A stretch of 59,063 nucleotides of DNA from Marinitenerispora sediminis (GCF_003336425.1 NZ_QEIO01000013.1:1-59063), one strand, 5' to 3'. Shown: positions 44,583-54,082, counted from the stretch's first letter. Notes: a model not told the origin generated them from the sequence alone. Numbers and translations: made by a program.

Positions 44583-45476
44583 TCACCCCTTCTCCGCCCC
44601 CGCCGTCAGGCCCGAGATCAGTAGCCGCTGCGCCAGGACGAAGCCCACCACCACGGGAACGGTGATGGCGATCGAGCCCGCCATCAGTACCGGCGCCGGG
44701 ATGCTGAAGTCGGCCAGCCTGGCGATTCCCAGGGAGACCGTCCAGCGCTCGCGGTCGCCGACCAGGAACAGCAGCGCGAACAGGAACTCGTTCCACGCGA
44801 TCATGAAGACGTACAGCGCGGTCGCCGTGATGCCCGGCAGCGCCATCGGCAGCACGACGCGGGTGATCACCTGGAACCGGTTGCAGCCGTCCACCTCCGC
44901 CGCCTCCTCCACCGACGCGGGGACCGCCCGGAAGTAGCTGCGCAGCAGGTACAGCGAGACCGGTACCGTCTGCGCGAGGTAGATGAGGACCAGCCCGGGC
45001 AGCGTCCCGGTGAGCCCGATCCGGCTGAACAGCACGAACAGCGGTACGGCGAGCACGATGCCCGGGAACAGGTACACCGCCAGGAAGAGACCGCTGACCG
45101 CGTCGCGGCCGAAGAAGCGCAGCCGCACGGCCGCGTAGGCGCCGAGTACGCTGCACGCCACGGCCAGCACCGTGCTCGCGGTCGCCACCACCACCGAGTT
45201 GCGCATGAACCGCGCGAGACCGAAACCGCCGGAGTCCTCGTCGCGCAGCGCCGTTCCGTAGGAGCTGACATCCACCTCGCCCGGACGGGGCAGGGCCAGC
45301 GGGTCGGCGACCACGTCGGCGAACGGGCGGACCGAGAGCACGATCCCGTACGCCAGCGGAGCGACGGCGGCCAGCGCCGCCACCGCGATCACCACGATCC
45401 GGAGCACGGCCAGCACGGCGCTCTCGACCGCGTGCCGGTCCAGTGGGCGGCGGGGCCGCCGGGCGGTCGCTGCCAC
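44583..45476 (-). CDS. carbohydrate ABC transporter permease, MalG type
   Basis: A 297-residue permease with six membrane segments and the EAA loop EEAAEVDGCNRFQVITRVVLPMALPG that docks the ATPase. Its GTG start abuts the stop of the MalF-type gene. No ATPase gene is present in the cluster, as is usual in actinobacteria, where a shared MsiK-like ATPase serves many such systems. Confidence 0.94.
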   Translation of the reverse strand: MAATARRPRRPLDRHAVESAVLAVLRIVVIAVAALAAVAPLAYGIVLSVRPFADVVADPLALPRPGEVDVSSYGTALRDEDSGGFGLARFMRNSVVVATASTVLAVACSVLGAYAAVRLRFFGRDAVSGLFLAVYLFPGIVLAVPLFVLFSRIGLTGTLPGLVLIYLAQTVPVSLYLLRSYFRAVPASVEEAAEVDGCNRFQVITRVVLPMALPGITATALYVFMIAWNEFLFALLFLVGDRERWTVSLGIARLADFSIPAPVLMAGSIAITVPVVVGFVLAQRLLISGLTAGAEKG

Positions 45477-46487
45477 CTAACCACGCTCCTCCCGCTCGCC
45501 GCGCGACAGCCGGACGTAGAGCGCGAGCGGCACCAGCAGCGCCAGCGTCATCAGCACGCCCAGGGCCGACGCCGTCCCGATGTCCGCCCGCGTGACCAGC
45601 TCCTGGTACACCCGCACCCCGACCACCTCGGTGCCGCCCGCGCCGCCGGTGAGCAGGTAGACGTCGGTGAAGTTCTGGAACGACCAGATGAACCGCAGCA
45701 GCGCCAGGAGCAGCAGCACCCCGGCGAGCTGGGGGAGCAGTACGTGCCGGAAGCGCTGGACGGGCGACGCGCCGTCGATCACCGCGGCTTCCTCGACGTC
45801 GCGCGGGACCGCCTGCAGCCGCGCCGTCACGAACAGGAACGCCAGCGGGAACGACTTCCACACCTCGAACAGGACCACCACCCCCAGCGCCACCGGCACC
45901 GGGAGGCCCGCCACGTCCACACCGCGCGTGGTGAGGAAGTTGACCGGTTCGGTCCACCCGAGGAAGCGCCGCCCCATCTCGTTGACCGCCCCGTACTGCG
46001 GGTTCAGCAGCGTGGTCCAGACCGTGGCCGCCGCGACGACCGGCAGCACGTAGGGCACCAGGACCAGCCCGCGCAGCAGTCCGCGCCCCGGAAACGGCCG
46101 GCGCAGCGCGAGCGCCAGCGCCAGCCCGGCCAGCACCGACCCGGCCGTCGTCAGGGTCGCGTACACCAGCGTGGTGCGGGCCGCCGCCCAGAAGCCGGGG
46201 CCGCCCAGCACGCGTGTGAAGTTGCGGAGGGTGAAGTCCAGGTCGGCGGGGGTGAGCGACCGGATGTCGATCAGCCGGACGTGCTGGAAGGCCAGCATGA
46301 TGCCCGCGGCGAAGGGCGCGAGCACCACCAGGCCGACCACCAGCAGCGTCGGCGAGATGAGCAGCCGGCCGTGCAGCTCCTCGCGTGCCCGCCGGGTCAG
46401 CCGCCGCCGGGAGGGCCGGTGCCGGCCGGGCTCCGGCGGGCCGCCGGCCGCGTCGCGCCGCGCCGTTCCGCCTGCCAGCCCGCTCAT
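45477..46487 (-). CDS. carbohydrate ABC transporter permease, MalF type
   Basis: A 336-residue permease with six segments and an EAA loop EEAAVIDGASPVQRFRHVLLPQLAG. A basic, Pro-rich cytoplasmic tail precedes the first segment. The ATG at 46487 overlaps the binding-protein stop (ATGA). It pairs with the MalG-type permease downstream. Confidence 0.94.
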   Translation of the reverse strand: MSGLAGGTARRDAAGGPPEPGRHRPSRRRLTRRAREELHGRLLISPTLLVVGLVVLAPFAAGIMLAFQHVRLIDIRSLTPADLDFTLRNFTRVLGGPGFWAAARTTLVYATLTTAGSVLAGLALALALRRPFPGRGLLRGLVLVPYVLPVVAAATVWTTLLNPQYGAVNEMGRRFLGWTEPVNFLTTRGVDVAGLPVPVALGVVVLFEVWKSFPLAFLFVTARLQAVPRDVEEAAVIDGASPVQRFRHVLLPQLAGVLLLLALLRFIWSFQNFTDVYLLTGGAGGTEVVGVRVYQELVTRADIGTASALGVLMTLALLVPLALYVRLSRGEREERG

Positions 46488-47899
46488 TCGACGTCCGCCC
46501 GCACACCGGCCGCGGCCTCGGCCATGCCCTGGGCGTAGCGACGCGGATCGCCGGTCTCGAACAGCGTGCCGAGGTCGGCCACCAGCGTGTTCTGCGCCGA
46601 CAGCGCGCCCGCGAGCACGGCGTCCTCGGTGCCGTAGCCCCAGCGCCGGAAGTGCTGCGCGCCGTGGACGATCGCCGCGACGGTACCGGCGCCGTACACC
46701 TCCGCCAGCGGCGTGCGGGTGTCGGGATCCTCCCCCGCGGGCAGCCGCGCCCAGGCGTCGGCGAAGGAGTTCGGCGACTCCGGCGTGCCGGTCCGCATCG
46801 GCACCCGGCCCTCGGGGGAGACGGCCAGCGACTCCAGGTAGCCGTCGCCGAGCAGGTACCGGACGAACCGTCCGGCCGGCTCGGCGTCGGCCCCGCGCGG
46901 CACGCCGAGGTTGAGGGTGAGGCCGTACTGGACCCCGACGTCGTTGTCGGGCCCGGTTAGGGTGGTCACCACGCCGGAGTTCTCGGCGAGGAAGCGCGGA
47001 TCGCGGGCGCACTCGGGGCAGGTCGGCGGGAAGGAGGGGGCCAGGCCGGCGAGCTCGTCGAAGATGTGCGACCCCCAGAACAGCATGGCCGCCTCGCCGG
47101 CCAGGTAGGCCGCCCGGGTGGTCTCCACGTCCTGGTCGCCGCGCACCGAGGCGGCCGCCATCTCGGTGTAGAGCCGCAGCCCCTCCACGCAGGCGGGCGA
47201 GGCCAGCGCGATGCGGCCCGAGCCGTCGACCAGCTCGCAGCCGTTGGCGAGGAGCAGCGCCTCCAGCGTCTGGGTGGTGAACGGGTCGCCCGGCCGGGTG
47301 CCGAGCACGATCCCGGCCATGCCGTCGCCGTGCAGCCGCCGGGCGGCCGCGGCGATCCGCTCCAGGGAGTCCGGCGGCTCCAGCCCGGCCGCGGCGAACA
47401 GGTCCCTGCGGTAGACGAGGACCTGGCCCCAGCCGTCGCTGGGGACCGCCGCCAGCCGGCCGTCAAGGGTGACCATGTCCAGCGCGCGGGCGCTGAAGGT
47501 CGCGCGTCCGAGGTCCGCGACCACGTCCTCGGCCGTCTCCGTGTCGAGCAGCCCCTGCCGGGTCCACGTCGCCGCCTGGTCCGGTGCCAGCAGGATGACG
47601 TCCGGCACGTTCCCGGACGCCACCCCGGTGACCAGCGCCTGGTTCTGGTCCGCGGCGCCCATCGGCACGACCGTCACGGGGATGCCGGTCCGCTCGGTGA
47701 ACCGCCGCGCGGTCGCCTCCTGCTGGGCGATCCGGCCCGGTGTGACGTGCGGCGTCCAGAAGGTGATGCCCGCGTCGTCGCGTTCCCGGCCGAACTGGCA
47801 TCCCGTGGCCAGCAGCATGGCCGCGACGACGGCCAGCACCGGAACGGCGCGCGGTACGCGGCCACGCCGCCGGTTCCGCGGGTCGTTCGGCACGGACAT
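46484..47899 (-). CDS. carbohydrate ABC transporter substrate-binding lipoprotein (family 1)
   Basis: A 471-residue MalE-like binding protein. The signal peptide ends in a lipobox LLATGC. ITFWTPHVTPGR and GNVPDVILLAPDQAATW are typical of the family. The ATG has CTGGAGGACCG upstream. It is first of a three-gene importer; a GH15-like enzyme gene nearby suggests an alpha-glucan or trehalose-related ligand, which is inference only. Confidence 0.94.
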   Translation of the reverse strand: MSVPNDPRNRRRGRVPRAVPVLAVVAAMLLATGCQFGRERDDAGITFWTPHVTPGRIAQQEATARRFTERTGIPVTVVPMGAADQNQALVTGVASGNVPDVILLAPDQAATWTRQGLLDTETAEDVVADLGRATFSARALDMVTLDGRLAAVPSDGWGQVLVYRRDLFAAAGLEPPDSLERIAAAARRLHGDGMAGIVLGTRPGDPFTTQTLEALLLANGCELVDGSGRIALASPACVEGLRLYTEMAAASVRGDQDVETTRAAYLAGEAAMLFWGSHIFDELAGLAPSFPPTCPECARDPRFLAENSGVVTTLTGPDNDVGVQYGLTLNLGVPRGADAEPAGRFVRYLLGDGYLESLAVSPEGRVPMRTGTPESPNSFADAWARLPAGEDPDTRTPLAEVYGAGTVAAIVHGAQHFRRWGYGTEDAVLAGALSAQNTLVADLGTLFETGDPRRYAQGMAEAAAGVRADVE

Positions 47900-48074
47900 C
47901 GGTCCTCCAGTCGGGTACGCGGCGGGCCGCGGCTCCGGGTTCCGGCGCCGGTGGTGATCGCGCGCGTGCGGTGGGTGATGGTCGCTGGACCCTCGATTGT
48001 CAGGCCATCGGGCCGGTGAGACCAGAGTCCGCGCCGGGCCTGCTTCGGCCACTGCCCCCGGGCGCCAAGCCGAC

Positions 48075-48370
48075 GGAGCGCCCCCGCGCGCGGTCGGCGC
48101 CCACCACAGGAACGCCGCGGGGCCGATCGCGCCACCGAGCAGGCAGACCGCCGGCCACCCATCGGCCGCCCGCCGGCCGCGTAGCACGCGGTCGCGGTGA
48201 CGGCGCCGAGGGCGCTGCCGATCGAGCAGCAGACCATGCGACCGGCGATCGGGCGGCTGCCCGCGTCGAAGGCGCGGCGGGTAGCTGACGCGCTGGCTGG
48301 CCACGTGCACGGCCGGCACCGCCAGGTCCAGGACGGCCGCACCGAGCGCCAGCGAGCCCAGCGGCGGCAG
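48075..48370 (-). pseudogene. C-terminal remnant of an MFS transporter
   Basis: Read leftward from 48370, three pieces join: LGSLALGAAVLDLAVPAVHVASQRVSY, then IAGRMVCCSIGSALGAVTAT in a shifted frame, then DGWPAVCLLGGAIGPAAFLWWA in another. Together they match the last three membrane segments of EntS/YnfM-like efflux transporters. The N-terminal two thirds are absent and two frameshifts are needed. The rest of the 513-bp gap (47900-48412) has no gene. Confidence 0.7.
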
Positions 48371-48412
48371 GGGAGCACGTCCGTGCGCGGCGGCACTCCC
48401 GCTGCCGCCGTC

Positions 48413-49741
48413 TCACTCCGGCGGAATCGGCAGCGGCCGGCCGTCCAGAGCGGCCAGCGCGATGAGGACGCTCGCCGCCGTGATCGCCAGCGGTGCCACC
48501 GCGGCCGGACGGCCCTCGGCGGTGACCTTCTCGGGCAGCGCGCCGAGCCGGGTCCGCCGCACGTCCAGCCAGTCGAGCAGTTCGCGGGCCGTCTCCCCGT
48601 CTCCGGCCGAGGCGGCCGCCATCGCGAACAGCGAGATCTGCGGCGTCCAGGCGGTCGCGGTGTCCGGCCACTCCTCGCCCGGGCGCAACCCCCCGTTGGC
48701 GAGCCGGAGCGCGTCCAGCGCCCGCCGCCACGCGGCCACCGTCCGGGGCGCCTGCCGGGCGAACGGCGGCAGCAGAAACGCCACGGACGCGTCCCGGCCG
48801 CCACCCGGCCGCCGCGGAAAATCGGCCGGTGCGAAGTACCGGTCCAGCCCTGCACGCAGCCGCCGCGCGGCGGCCGCGCACACGCCGGCGGACGCGACCT
48901 CGCCGAGCTGGCCGAGCAGGTCGGCTCCGGCGCGCGCGCCGAGCAGCAGCGGCGCGACGGTGCCCAGCGTCGGTTCCGCGACCTCCTGTTCCCAGTAGTC
49001 CGGAGTGGCACGCGGCAGACCCGTGTCCGGGTCCACCACCGCGTCGATCGCCCGCGTGGCGGCCAGCAGCATCGGGCGGAGCCCGGCCAGCGCCTCCGCG
49101 CCGCGCGATCGCGGCGCGGTGCGGACCCAGACCCAGGCCGCCCACAGTGTCCAGCCGATGCCGTCGAGCTGGATGCCCCGCTCGTCCGGCACCCGGCCCG
49201 AACCGTCCGGCAGGTAGCGGGCCTGCCAGGTCCCGTCCGGCTCCTGCATACGGGCGACATAGTGGATCGCGTCCAGTGCGGCGTCGTGGGCGCCGACCAG
49301 GCACAGCGCCACGGCCGCGTACCCGGTGTCGCGCGGCCACACGTACCGCCAGTAGGGGCTGGCGGCGGCGACCAGTGCGCCGTTGGGGTACGTCAGGGCG
49401 TGCAGGTCGAGCAGCGCGCAGTCCGCCATGCCGGCGTGGCGCGACCCGCGCCCCGGCGGCCGGGTGGCCGCGAATGCCGCCCGCCCCGCCGCCACGGCCT
49501 CCGGAGTGGCCTCGGCCGCCCCGTCCAGCGGAGCCCCGGACGGGTCGAGGAGAGCGGTGCCCGGGACCCGCCGGACCGCCGAGCCCGGCGGCACCACCAG
49601 CGGCGTGCCGTCCGCGCCGACCACCACGCCGTCGGAGTACAGCCGCGTCTCCGGCCGCCACGCGGTGCCCCGGGTACCCAGCGTCCCCGGCGGATGGTGC
49701 TCCGGCCCGTCCAGCGTCACGACCCTCGTCCCGGCCTGCAT
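48413..49741 (-). CDS. glycoside hydrolase family 15-like (glucoamylase-type) protein
   Basis: A 442-residue alpha/alpha-toroid enzyme. YWRYVWPRDTGYAAVAL, EPDGTWQARYLPDG, QLDGIGWTLWAAWVW and GLRPGEEWPDTATAWTPQISLFA follow the order found in GH15-type enzymes. There is no signal peptide, so action in the cytoplasm is likely. Actinobacterial relatives include glucoamylases and trehalases; the substrate is open. The sugar importer lies 0.5 kb downstream on the same strand, with an MFS remnant between. Confidence 0.82.
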   Translation of the reverse strand: MQAGTRVVTLDGPEHHPPGTLGTRGTAWRPETRLYSDGVVVGADGTPLVVPPGSAVRRVPGTALLDPSGAPLDGAAEATPEAVAAGRAAFAATRPPGRGSRHAGMADCALLDLHALTYPNGALVAAASPYWRYVWPRDTGYAAVALCLVGAHDAALDAIHYVARMQEPDGTWQARYLPDGSGRVPDERGIQLDGIGWTLWAAWVWVRTAPRSRGAEALAGLRPMLLAATRAIDAVVDPDTGLPRATPDYWEQEVAEPTLGTVAPLLLGARAGADLLGQLGEVASAGVCAAAARRLRAGLDRYFAPADFPRRPGGGRDASVAFLLPPFARQAPRTVAAWRRALDALRLANGGLRPGEEWPDTATAWTPQISLFAMAAASAGDGETARELLDWLDVRRTRLGALPEKVTAEGRPAAVAPLAITAASVLIALAALDGRPLPIPPE

Positions 49742-49879
49742 CCCGACCTCCCCGACGAATCACGGCCCGCGCTACCGGGGCGACGGGTCCGTCCACCTGC
49801 AGCTTCCCCGAGACCCACCCGGCGAACCGGGGCGCCGGCATCTTAGGGCACGCCAGCGGCGACGGTGCGCGGACGGACC

Positions 49880-50386
49880 TCAGCGGCCGAGCCCGGCGAG
49901 CGCGTCAAGGGCGCGGCGGGCGTGCGCGCGGCTGGGCTCGAACGCGGCGTCGTCGGGGGCGGTGGCCCGCAGCTGCGCCATCGCCTGCGAGTAGGCGTAG
50001 CCGGCCTCGACGAGTTCTGCCAGCGGGATGATCGGCGCGATTTCGCCGCGTTGAAGGGCACGGTCCATGTGGGCGCGTAACGCCTCGACGGTCGCCGTGT
50101 AGGTCCGTGCCGCGAGCTCGCGCACCCGCTGGTCCCGCCGCCCCCGTTCCGCGACCGCCCGCGCGAGCATGCATCCCCACGGCCGCAGGCCGAGCCGGCC
50201 CGGGTCCTGGTACAGCGCGATGGCGACGGCCGCCTCCCACGCGGTGGCGGCGGAAGCGGCGGCGTCCGCGAGCCCGTCGATCTGGCGATGGCAGTACGCG
50301 GCCAGTGCGGTGTGGAAGAGGGCATCCTTGTTGCCGAAGGCCGTGTACAGGCTCTGCCCCTGCACGTTGGTGGCCGCAGTGAGCAT
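49880..50386 (-). pseudogene. TetR-family regulator lacking its N-terminus
   Basis: The frame gives a TetR protein from the middle of the helix-turn-helix (LTAATNVQGQSLYTAFGNKDALF) through a complete C-terminal domain of about 140 residues to the stop at 49880. The first helices, about 30-40 residues, are missing: upstream sequence is unrelated and leads into the divergent reductase gene. An ATG at 50386 could start the shortened product, but it would not bind DNA normally. Confidence 0.75.
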
Positions 50387-50431
50387 CTGCCGCCCCGCCC
50401 GAGCCGTCGCCGCGCGACTACGCTGGCAGAC

Positions 50432-51118
50432 ATGACGCGCCCCTACACGATCCTGAGCTGCGCGATGTCGGTGGACGGCCGCATCGACGATGCCGGCCCG
50501 GACCGGCTGCGGCTCTCCAACGAGGCGGACTTCGACGAGGTCGACGAACTGCGCGCCGGATGCGACGCGATCCTGGTCGGGGCCGAGACGATCCGGCGCG
50601 ACGACCCGAGGCTGCTGGTGCGCTCCGCCGCGCGCCGCGAGGCCCGGCTGGCCGCCGGCCGGTCCGCGAGCCTGACCCGCGTCGTGCTGAGCGGCACCGG
50701 CGACCTGGCGCCGACGGCCCGGGTGTTCGGCGGCGACGCGGCCACTCTCTTCTACGTGGGGGCTTGCGGGTACCCAGCCGCGGCGCGGCGCTTCGCCGAC
50801 GCCTGCCGGGTCGAGGTCGTGCCCGCCGGAGTGGAGCCGGACATCCGGTGGATCACCGCCGACCTCGCGGGACGCGGGGTGCGCCGGCTGCTCGTGGAAG
50901 GCGGCGGCGCCGTGCACACCGCGTTCCTCACCGCCGGGCTGGCCGACGAGATCCGGCTCGCGGTCGCGCCGTTCTTCGTGGGCGGCGCCGCCGCGCCGAC
51001 CTTCGTGCGCCCCGGCCGGTTCCCGCACGGCCCGGACCACCCCATGCGCCTCGCCGAGGCGCGCACGATCGGCGGCATCGTGGTGCTGCGCTACCTGCTC
51101 GACGGGGCCGCGTCGTGA
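50432..51118 (+). CDS. RibD C-terminal/dihydrofolate reductase-fold reductase
   Basis: A 228-residue pyrimidine-reductase-type protein: ILSCAMSVDGRI at the start, VGAETIRRDDPRLLVR, and VRRLLVEGGGAVHTAFL, the NADPH-binding and substrate regions of the RibD reductase domain. It probably reduces the ribosyl group of a pyrimidine or similar substrate. It overlaps the deaminase gene by 4 bp (GTGA). Whether this pair serves riboflavin synthesis or a specialised product is not shown. Confidence 0.9.
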   Translation: MTRPYTILSCAMSVDGRIDDAGPDRLRLSNEADFDEVDELRAGCDAILVGAETIRRDDPRLLVRSAARREARLAAGRSASLTRVVLSGTGDLAPTARVFGGDAATLFYVGACGYPAAARRFADACRVEVVPAGVEPDIRWITADLAGRGVRRLLVEGGGAVHTAFLTAGLADEIRLAVAPFFVGGAAAPTFVRPGRFPHGPDHPMRLAEARTIGGIVVLRYLLDGAAS

Positions 51119-51576
51119 ACGGCGCGGTGCTCACGGCCGCGGACCGCCGGTGGCTGCGGGCCGCGATCGACCTCTCCCGGCGCTGTCCGCCTTCGGCGAC
51201 CGCCTTCTCCGTGGGGGCGGTCGTGGTGGCGGCGGACGGCGCGGTGCTGGCCGAGGGGTACTCGCGGCGCGACGACCCGCACGACCACGCCGAGGAGGCC
51301 GCACTGCGCGACCTGGCACCCGACGACCCCCGGCTGGCCGCGGCCACCGTCTACAGCTCGCTGGAGCCATGCTCGGCCCGGGCGTCCCGCCCCCGCCCGT
51401 GCAGCTGCCTCATCCTCGACACCGTGCTCCCGCGCGTGGTGTTCGCGTGGCGGGAGCCCTCGCTGTTCGTGGACTGCGACGGCGCCGAGCGCCTGCGGGC
51501 CGCCGGGCGGACGGTCGTGGAGGCACCGGAGTTCGCGCACCTGGTCCGCGAGGTGAACGCCCACCTGCTCAGCTGA
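51115..51576 (+). CDS. RibD N-terminal-like pyrimidine deaminase
   Basis: A 153-residue zinc deaminase of the cytidine/deoxycytidylate superfamily. The site is DHAEEAAL (zinc His and catalytic Glu) and PCSARASRPRPCS (zinc Cys pair, with a longer than usual insert). The start is GTG. Usually this domain is fused in front of the reductase in RibD; here it is a separate gene placed after it. Confidence 0.9.
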   Translation: MNGAVLTAADRRWLRAAIDLSRRCPPSATAFSVGAVVVAADGAVLAEGYSRRDDPHDHAEEAALRDLAPDDPRLAAATVYSSLEPCSARASRPRPCSCLILDTVLPRVVFAWREPSLFVDCDGAERLRAAGRTVVEAPEFAHLVREVNAHLLS

Positions 51577-51630
51577 CCTGCACCGCCGCCACCGACCCGG
51601 GCCGGCCCGCCCGGCCCGGGGCCCGCGGTC

Positions 51631-52959
51631 CTAGGCGATCGAGGGCTCGTCCGCCTCCAGCACCTCCACCAGGACGCGCCCCTGGGCGTCGGCCGGCGGC
51701 TCGGCCCCGAGCAGGTGGCTCACGGTGGGGGCGACGTCCACGATCCGCGGCGACGCCAGCGACCGGCCGACCGCGATCCCGGCTCCGGCGAACCCGAGCG
51801 GGGCGAGGGCCTCCCGCGTGCTGGCGTGGCCGCCGCGCGGCAGGCCGTCCACCGCCGCCGGGTCGATGAACGCGTAGGGCGGCACCGCCTCGATGGCGAA
51901 GTCGCCCTCGCTGGCCGCCGCGCCCATGGCGTCGAGCTCCGCCCGGTTGTAGACGCCTTCGAGTTCGGGCAGGCCGCGCAGGAGCTCCTCCAGCCGGGTG
52001 CGCGCGGGCTCCTCGGCCGCCGCGCCGCGCAGGTAGAGGTTGGCCGCGCGCGGGCTCGCGGTCAGCACCACCTCGGTGTCCGGAGCGGGGGACTGGCCGG
52101 AGTAGAGCCGCTGCACCGGATGCCCCGCCGCGGTGATGGCGCCGAGCACCTGCGGCTCCAGCGACTGGGTGTAGCCGGTCATGCCGTGGTCGGACACGAA
52201 CACGAAGGCGGTGCGGTCGTGGATACCGGCCGCGCGGACCGCGTCGACCAGCACGCCGATCCCGGCGTCCATCTCCGCGAGCCGCACCGGGATGCGCGGC
52301 GAGTCGGGGCCCTCGCGGTGGCCGATCGAGTCGATGTCGGCGGCGTAGACGGCGATGTAGTCGGGGACGCGCGGCACGGTGACCTCGGTGCCGCCGGAGT
52401 CCACGGGCTCGCCGCGCAGCACCGCGGTGACGGACGCGAGGTTCTCCTCCCAGGTGTCGCCCTGGGTGTAGAGCCCCTCGGGGTCGCCGTAGGCGGCGCC
52501 GCGGCCCTCCACGATGTACCAGCCGGCGGCGAGGACGGTACGCCCCTGGCGGCGCAGGCTCTGCGCGACGGTCTCGGCGTTCACGGTCCGGGACTGGCCG
52601 ACCGCGCGCCCGGTGGCGGGGTCCAGGACGTAGGCGGCGTTGCCGTGGACCGCCGGCCACGCGCCGGTGGCCATGCTGGCCCGGTTGGGGTTGGACACCG
52701 CCTTGTAGGTGCACCCGGCGACCGCCTCGCTCCCGGAGGTCAGCAGGGCCCGCAGGTTGGCCAGGCGCGGGGTGTCGAGGTAGCGGTCCAGGTAGCGCGG
52801 GTCGATGCCGTCCCAGTCGATGAGCACGACGTGGTCGGCCCGGGAGCGGGGGAACGGCGAAGACGCGCCCCAGGCGGCCTGCGCCTGGGCGGCCGGTCCG
52901 AGGACGCCCACACCGATGGCCGAAACCGCGGTGGTGGCCAGAAAGGACCTTCTGCGCAT
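51631..52959 (-). CDS. Tat-exported alkaline phosphatase/phosphodiesterase-like protein
   Basis: A 442-residue protein of the alkaline phosphatase superfamily, nucleotide pyrophosphatase/phosphodiesterase branch. A twin-arginine signal (MRRRSFLATTAVSAIG) indicates folded export. Metal and nucleophile positions are visible: LIDWDGIDP, NPNRASMATG (Ser/Thr nucleophile region), YAADIDSIGHREG and VSDHGMTGYT. The ATG at 52959 places the RR motif correctly; GAGGAG lies upstream. Substrate unknown. Confidence 0.9.
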   Translation of the reverse strand: MRRRSFLATTAVSAIGVGVLGPAAQAQAAWGASSPFPRSRADHVVLIDWDGIDPRYLDRYLDTPRLANLRALLTSGSEAVAGCTYKAVSNPNRASMATGAWPAVHGNAAYVLDPATGRAVGQSRTVNAETVAQSLRRQGRTVLAAGWYIVEGRGAAYGDPEGLYTQGDTWEENLASVTAVLRGEPVDSGGTEVTVPRVPDYIAVYAADIDSIGHREGPDSPRIPVRLAEMDAGIGVLVDAVRAAGIHDRTAFVFVSDHGMTGYTQSLEPQVLGAITAAGHPVQRLYSGQSPAPDTEVVLTASPRAANLYLRGAAAEEPARTRLEELLRGLPELEGVYNRAELDAMGAAASEGDFAIEAVPPYAFIDPAAVDGLPRGGHASTREALAPLGFAGAGIAVGRSLASPRIVDVAPTVSHLLGAEPPADAQGRVLVEVLEADEPSIA

Positions 52960-53071
52960 GGGCCGATCGTCTCCTCGCATCCGTGCGAAGTTCGCCAATA
53001 GTCATGAAGTGCCGCGTATGGGATCTCATCCTGCCGGACGGGGCTTCCGGTTCGCCACAGGCAGTGAATAT

Positions 53072-53086
53072 ATCCTCCGGGAGGAT
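53072..53086. promoter_or_regulatory. 15-bp palindrome in an AT-richer promoter region
   Basis: ATCCTCC and GGAGGAT flank a single G. It lies in a divergent 277-bp region that is clearly less GC-rich than the rest of the window and contains a second near-palindrome, AGGGTTAACCT, at 53176-53186. Both are candidate operators for the methyltransferase gene. Confidence 0.45.
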
Positions 53087-53236
53087 TCTTCCCGGGTTTT
53101 GCATCCGGTGGAGGTAAGCGACGCGGAATGGTTACAGAACGATTGGTTAATGATCGCGGCCACGGGAATCGAGTTAGGGTTAACCTGCGGCGTCCACTCT
53201 GCGCGCCGGTGGTTCGAGGAACGAGGCGGCCCTCCC

Positions 53237-54082
53237 ATGGAAAATGACAGCATGCATTGGATGAAGCGTCAACCAAAAGCGGAGTGGGGAAAATTTCCGG
53301 AAATTGACACAACTCATCCGAGTGTTATCCGAGTGTACGATTTCCTGCTCGGGGGGAAGGACAATTTCGCCGTCGACCGCGAGGCGGGCCGGAAACTCCG
53401 CCAGGTCTCTCCGGAACTGGTGGATATCGCCCAGGCCGGGCGCGGGTTCGTCCGCCGGGTGGTGCGCTTCCTGACCCGTGAGGCCGGCATCCGCCAGATC
53501 GTCGACGTCGGCTCGGGCCTGCCCTCCGCCCGCAAGGTGCACGAGGCGGCGCACGCCGAGGCGCCCGACACCCGGGTCGTCTACCTCGACAACGACCCCG
53601 TCGCCCTCGTGCACGGCCGGGCGCTGCTCGCCGACAACCACAACACCAGCTTCATCTACGCGAACCTGCTGCAACCGCGCGAGATGATGGCCGCGCTGCG
53701 CGACCAGAAGCTGATCGACTTCGACGAGCCGCTCGCCGTGCTCGTCGCCGGGGCGCTGCACCGCGTCATGCCCGAGCACGACGCCCCCGGCATCATCCGC
53801 GAGGTGCTCGCGCCGCTCCCCGTCGGCTCCTACCTCTGCCTCGCCACGCTCATCAACGACGGCACGGGCAACGCCGCCAAGGCCGAGGTCGTCGGCGGCG
53901 AGACCCTGGGCCGGCTCAAGTTCCGCACCAGCGAGGAGGTCCTGGCGCTGCTCGACGGGCTCGAACTCGTGCCGCCCGGTTTCGGGTGCGTCTCCGCGTG
54001 GCGCCCGGACGATCCCGAGCAGGTCTTCGATCCCGACATGATCTGGTGCAAGGGAGCGGTCGGGCGCAAGGTCCACACCTGA
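53237..54082 (+). CDS. SAV2177-family (DUF574) SAM-dependent methyltransferase
   Basis: A 281-residue protein of the actinobacterial SAV2177/DUF574 group. Hallmarks are PSVIRVYDFLLGGKDNFAVDREAG near the start, IVDVGSGLPS as SAM motif, VVYLDNDPVALVHGRALL, and DFDEPLAVLVAGALH. Many paralogues occur per genome and none has a well-established substrate. The ATG at 53237 is chosen; a later one at 53252 is possible. The first 100 bp are less GC-rich than the rest of the gene. Confidence 0.93.
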   Translation: MENDSMHWMKRQPKAEWGKFPEIDTTHPSVIRVYDFLLGGKDNFAVDREAGRKLRQVSPELVDIAQAGRGFVRRVVRFLTREAGIRQIVDVGSGLPSARKVHEAAHAEAPDTRVVYLDNDPVALVHGRALLADNHNTSFIYANLLQPREMMAALRDQKLIDFDEPLAVLVAGALHRVMPEHDAPGIIREVLAPLPVGSYLCLATLINDGTGNAAKAEVVGGETLGRLKFRTSEEVLALLDGLELVPPGFGCVSAWRPDDPEQVFDPDMIWCKGAVGRKVHT

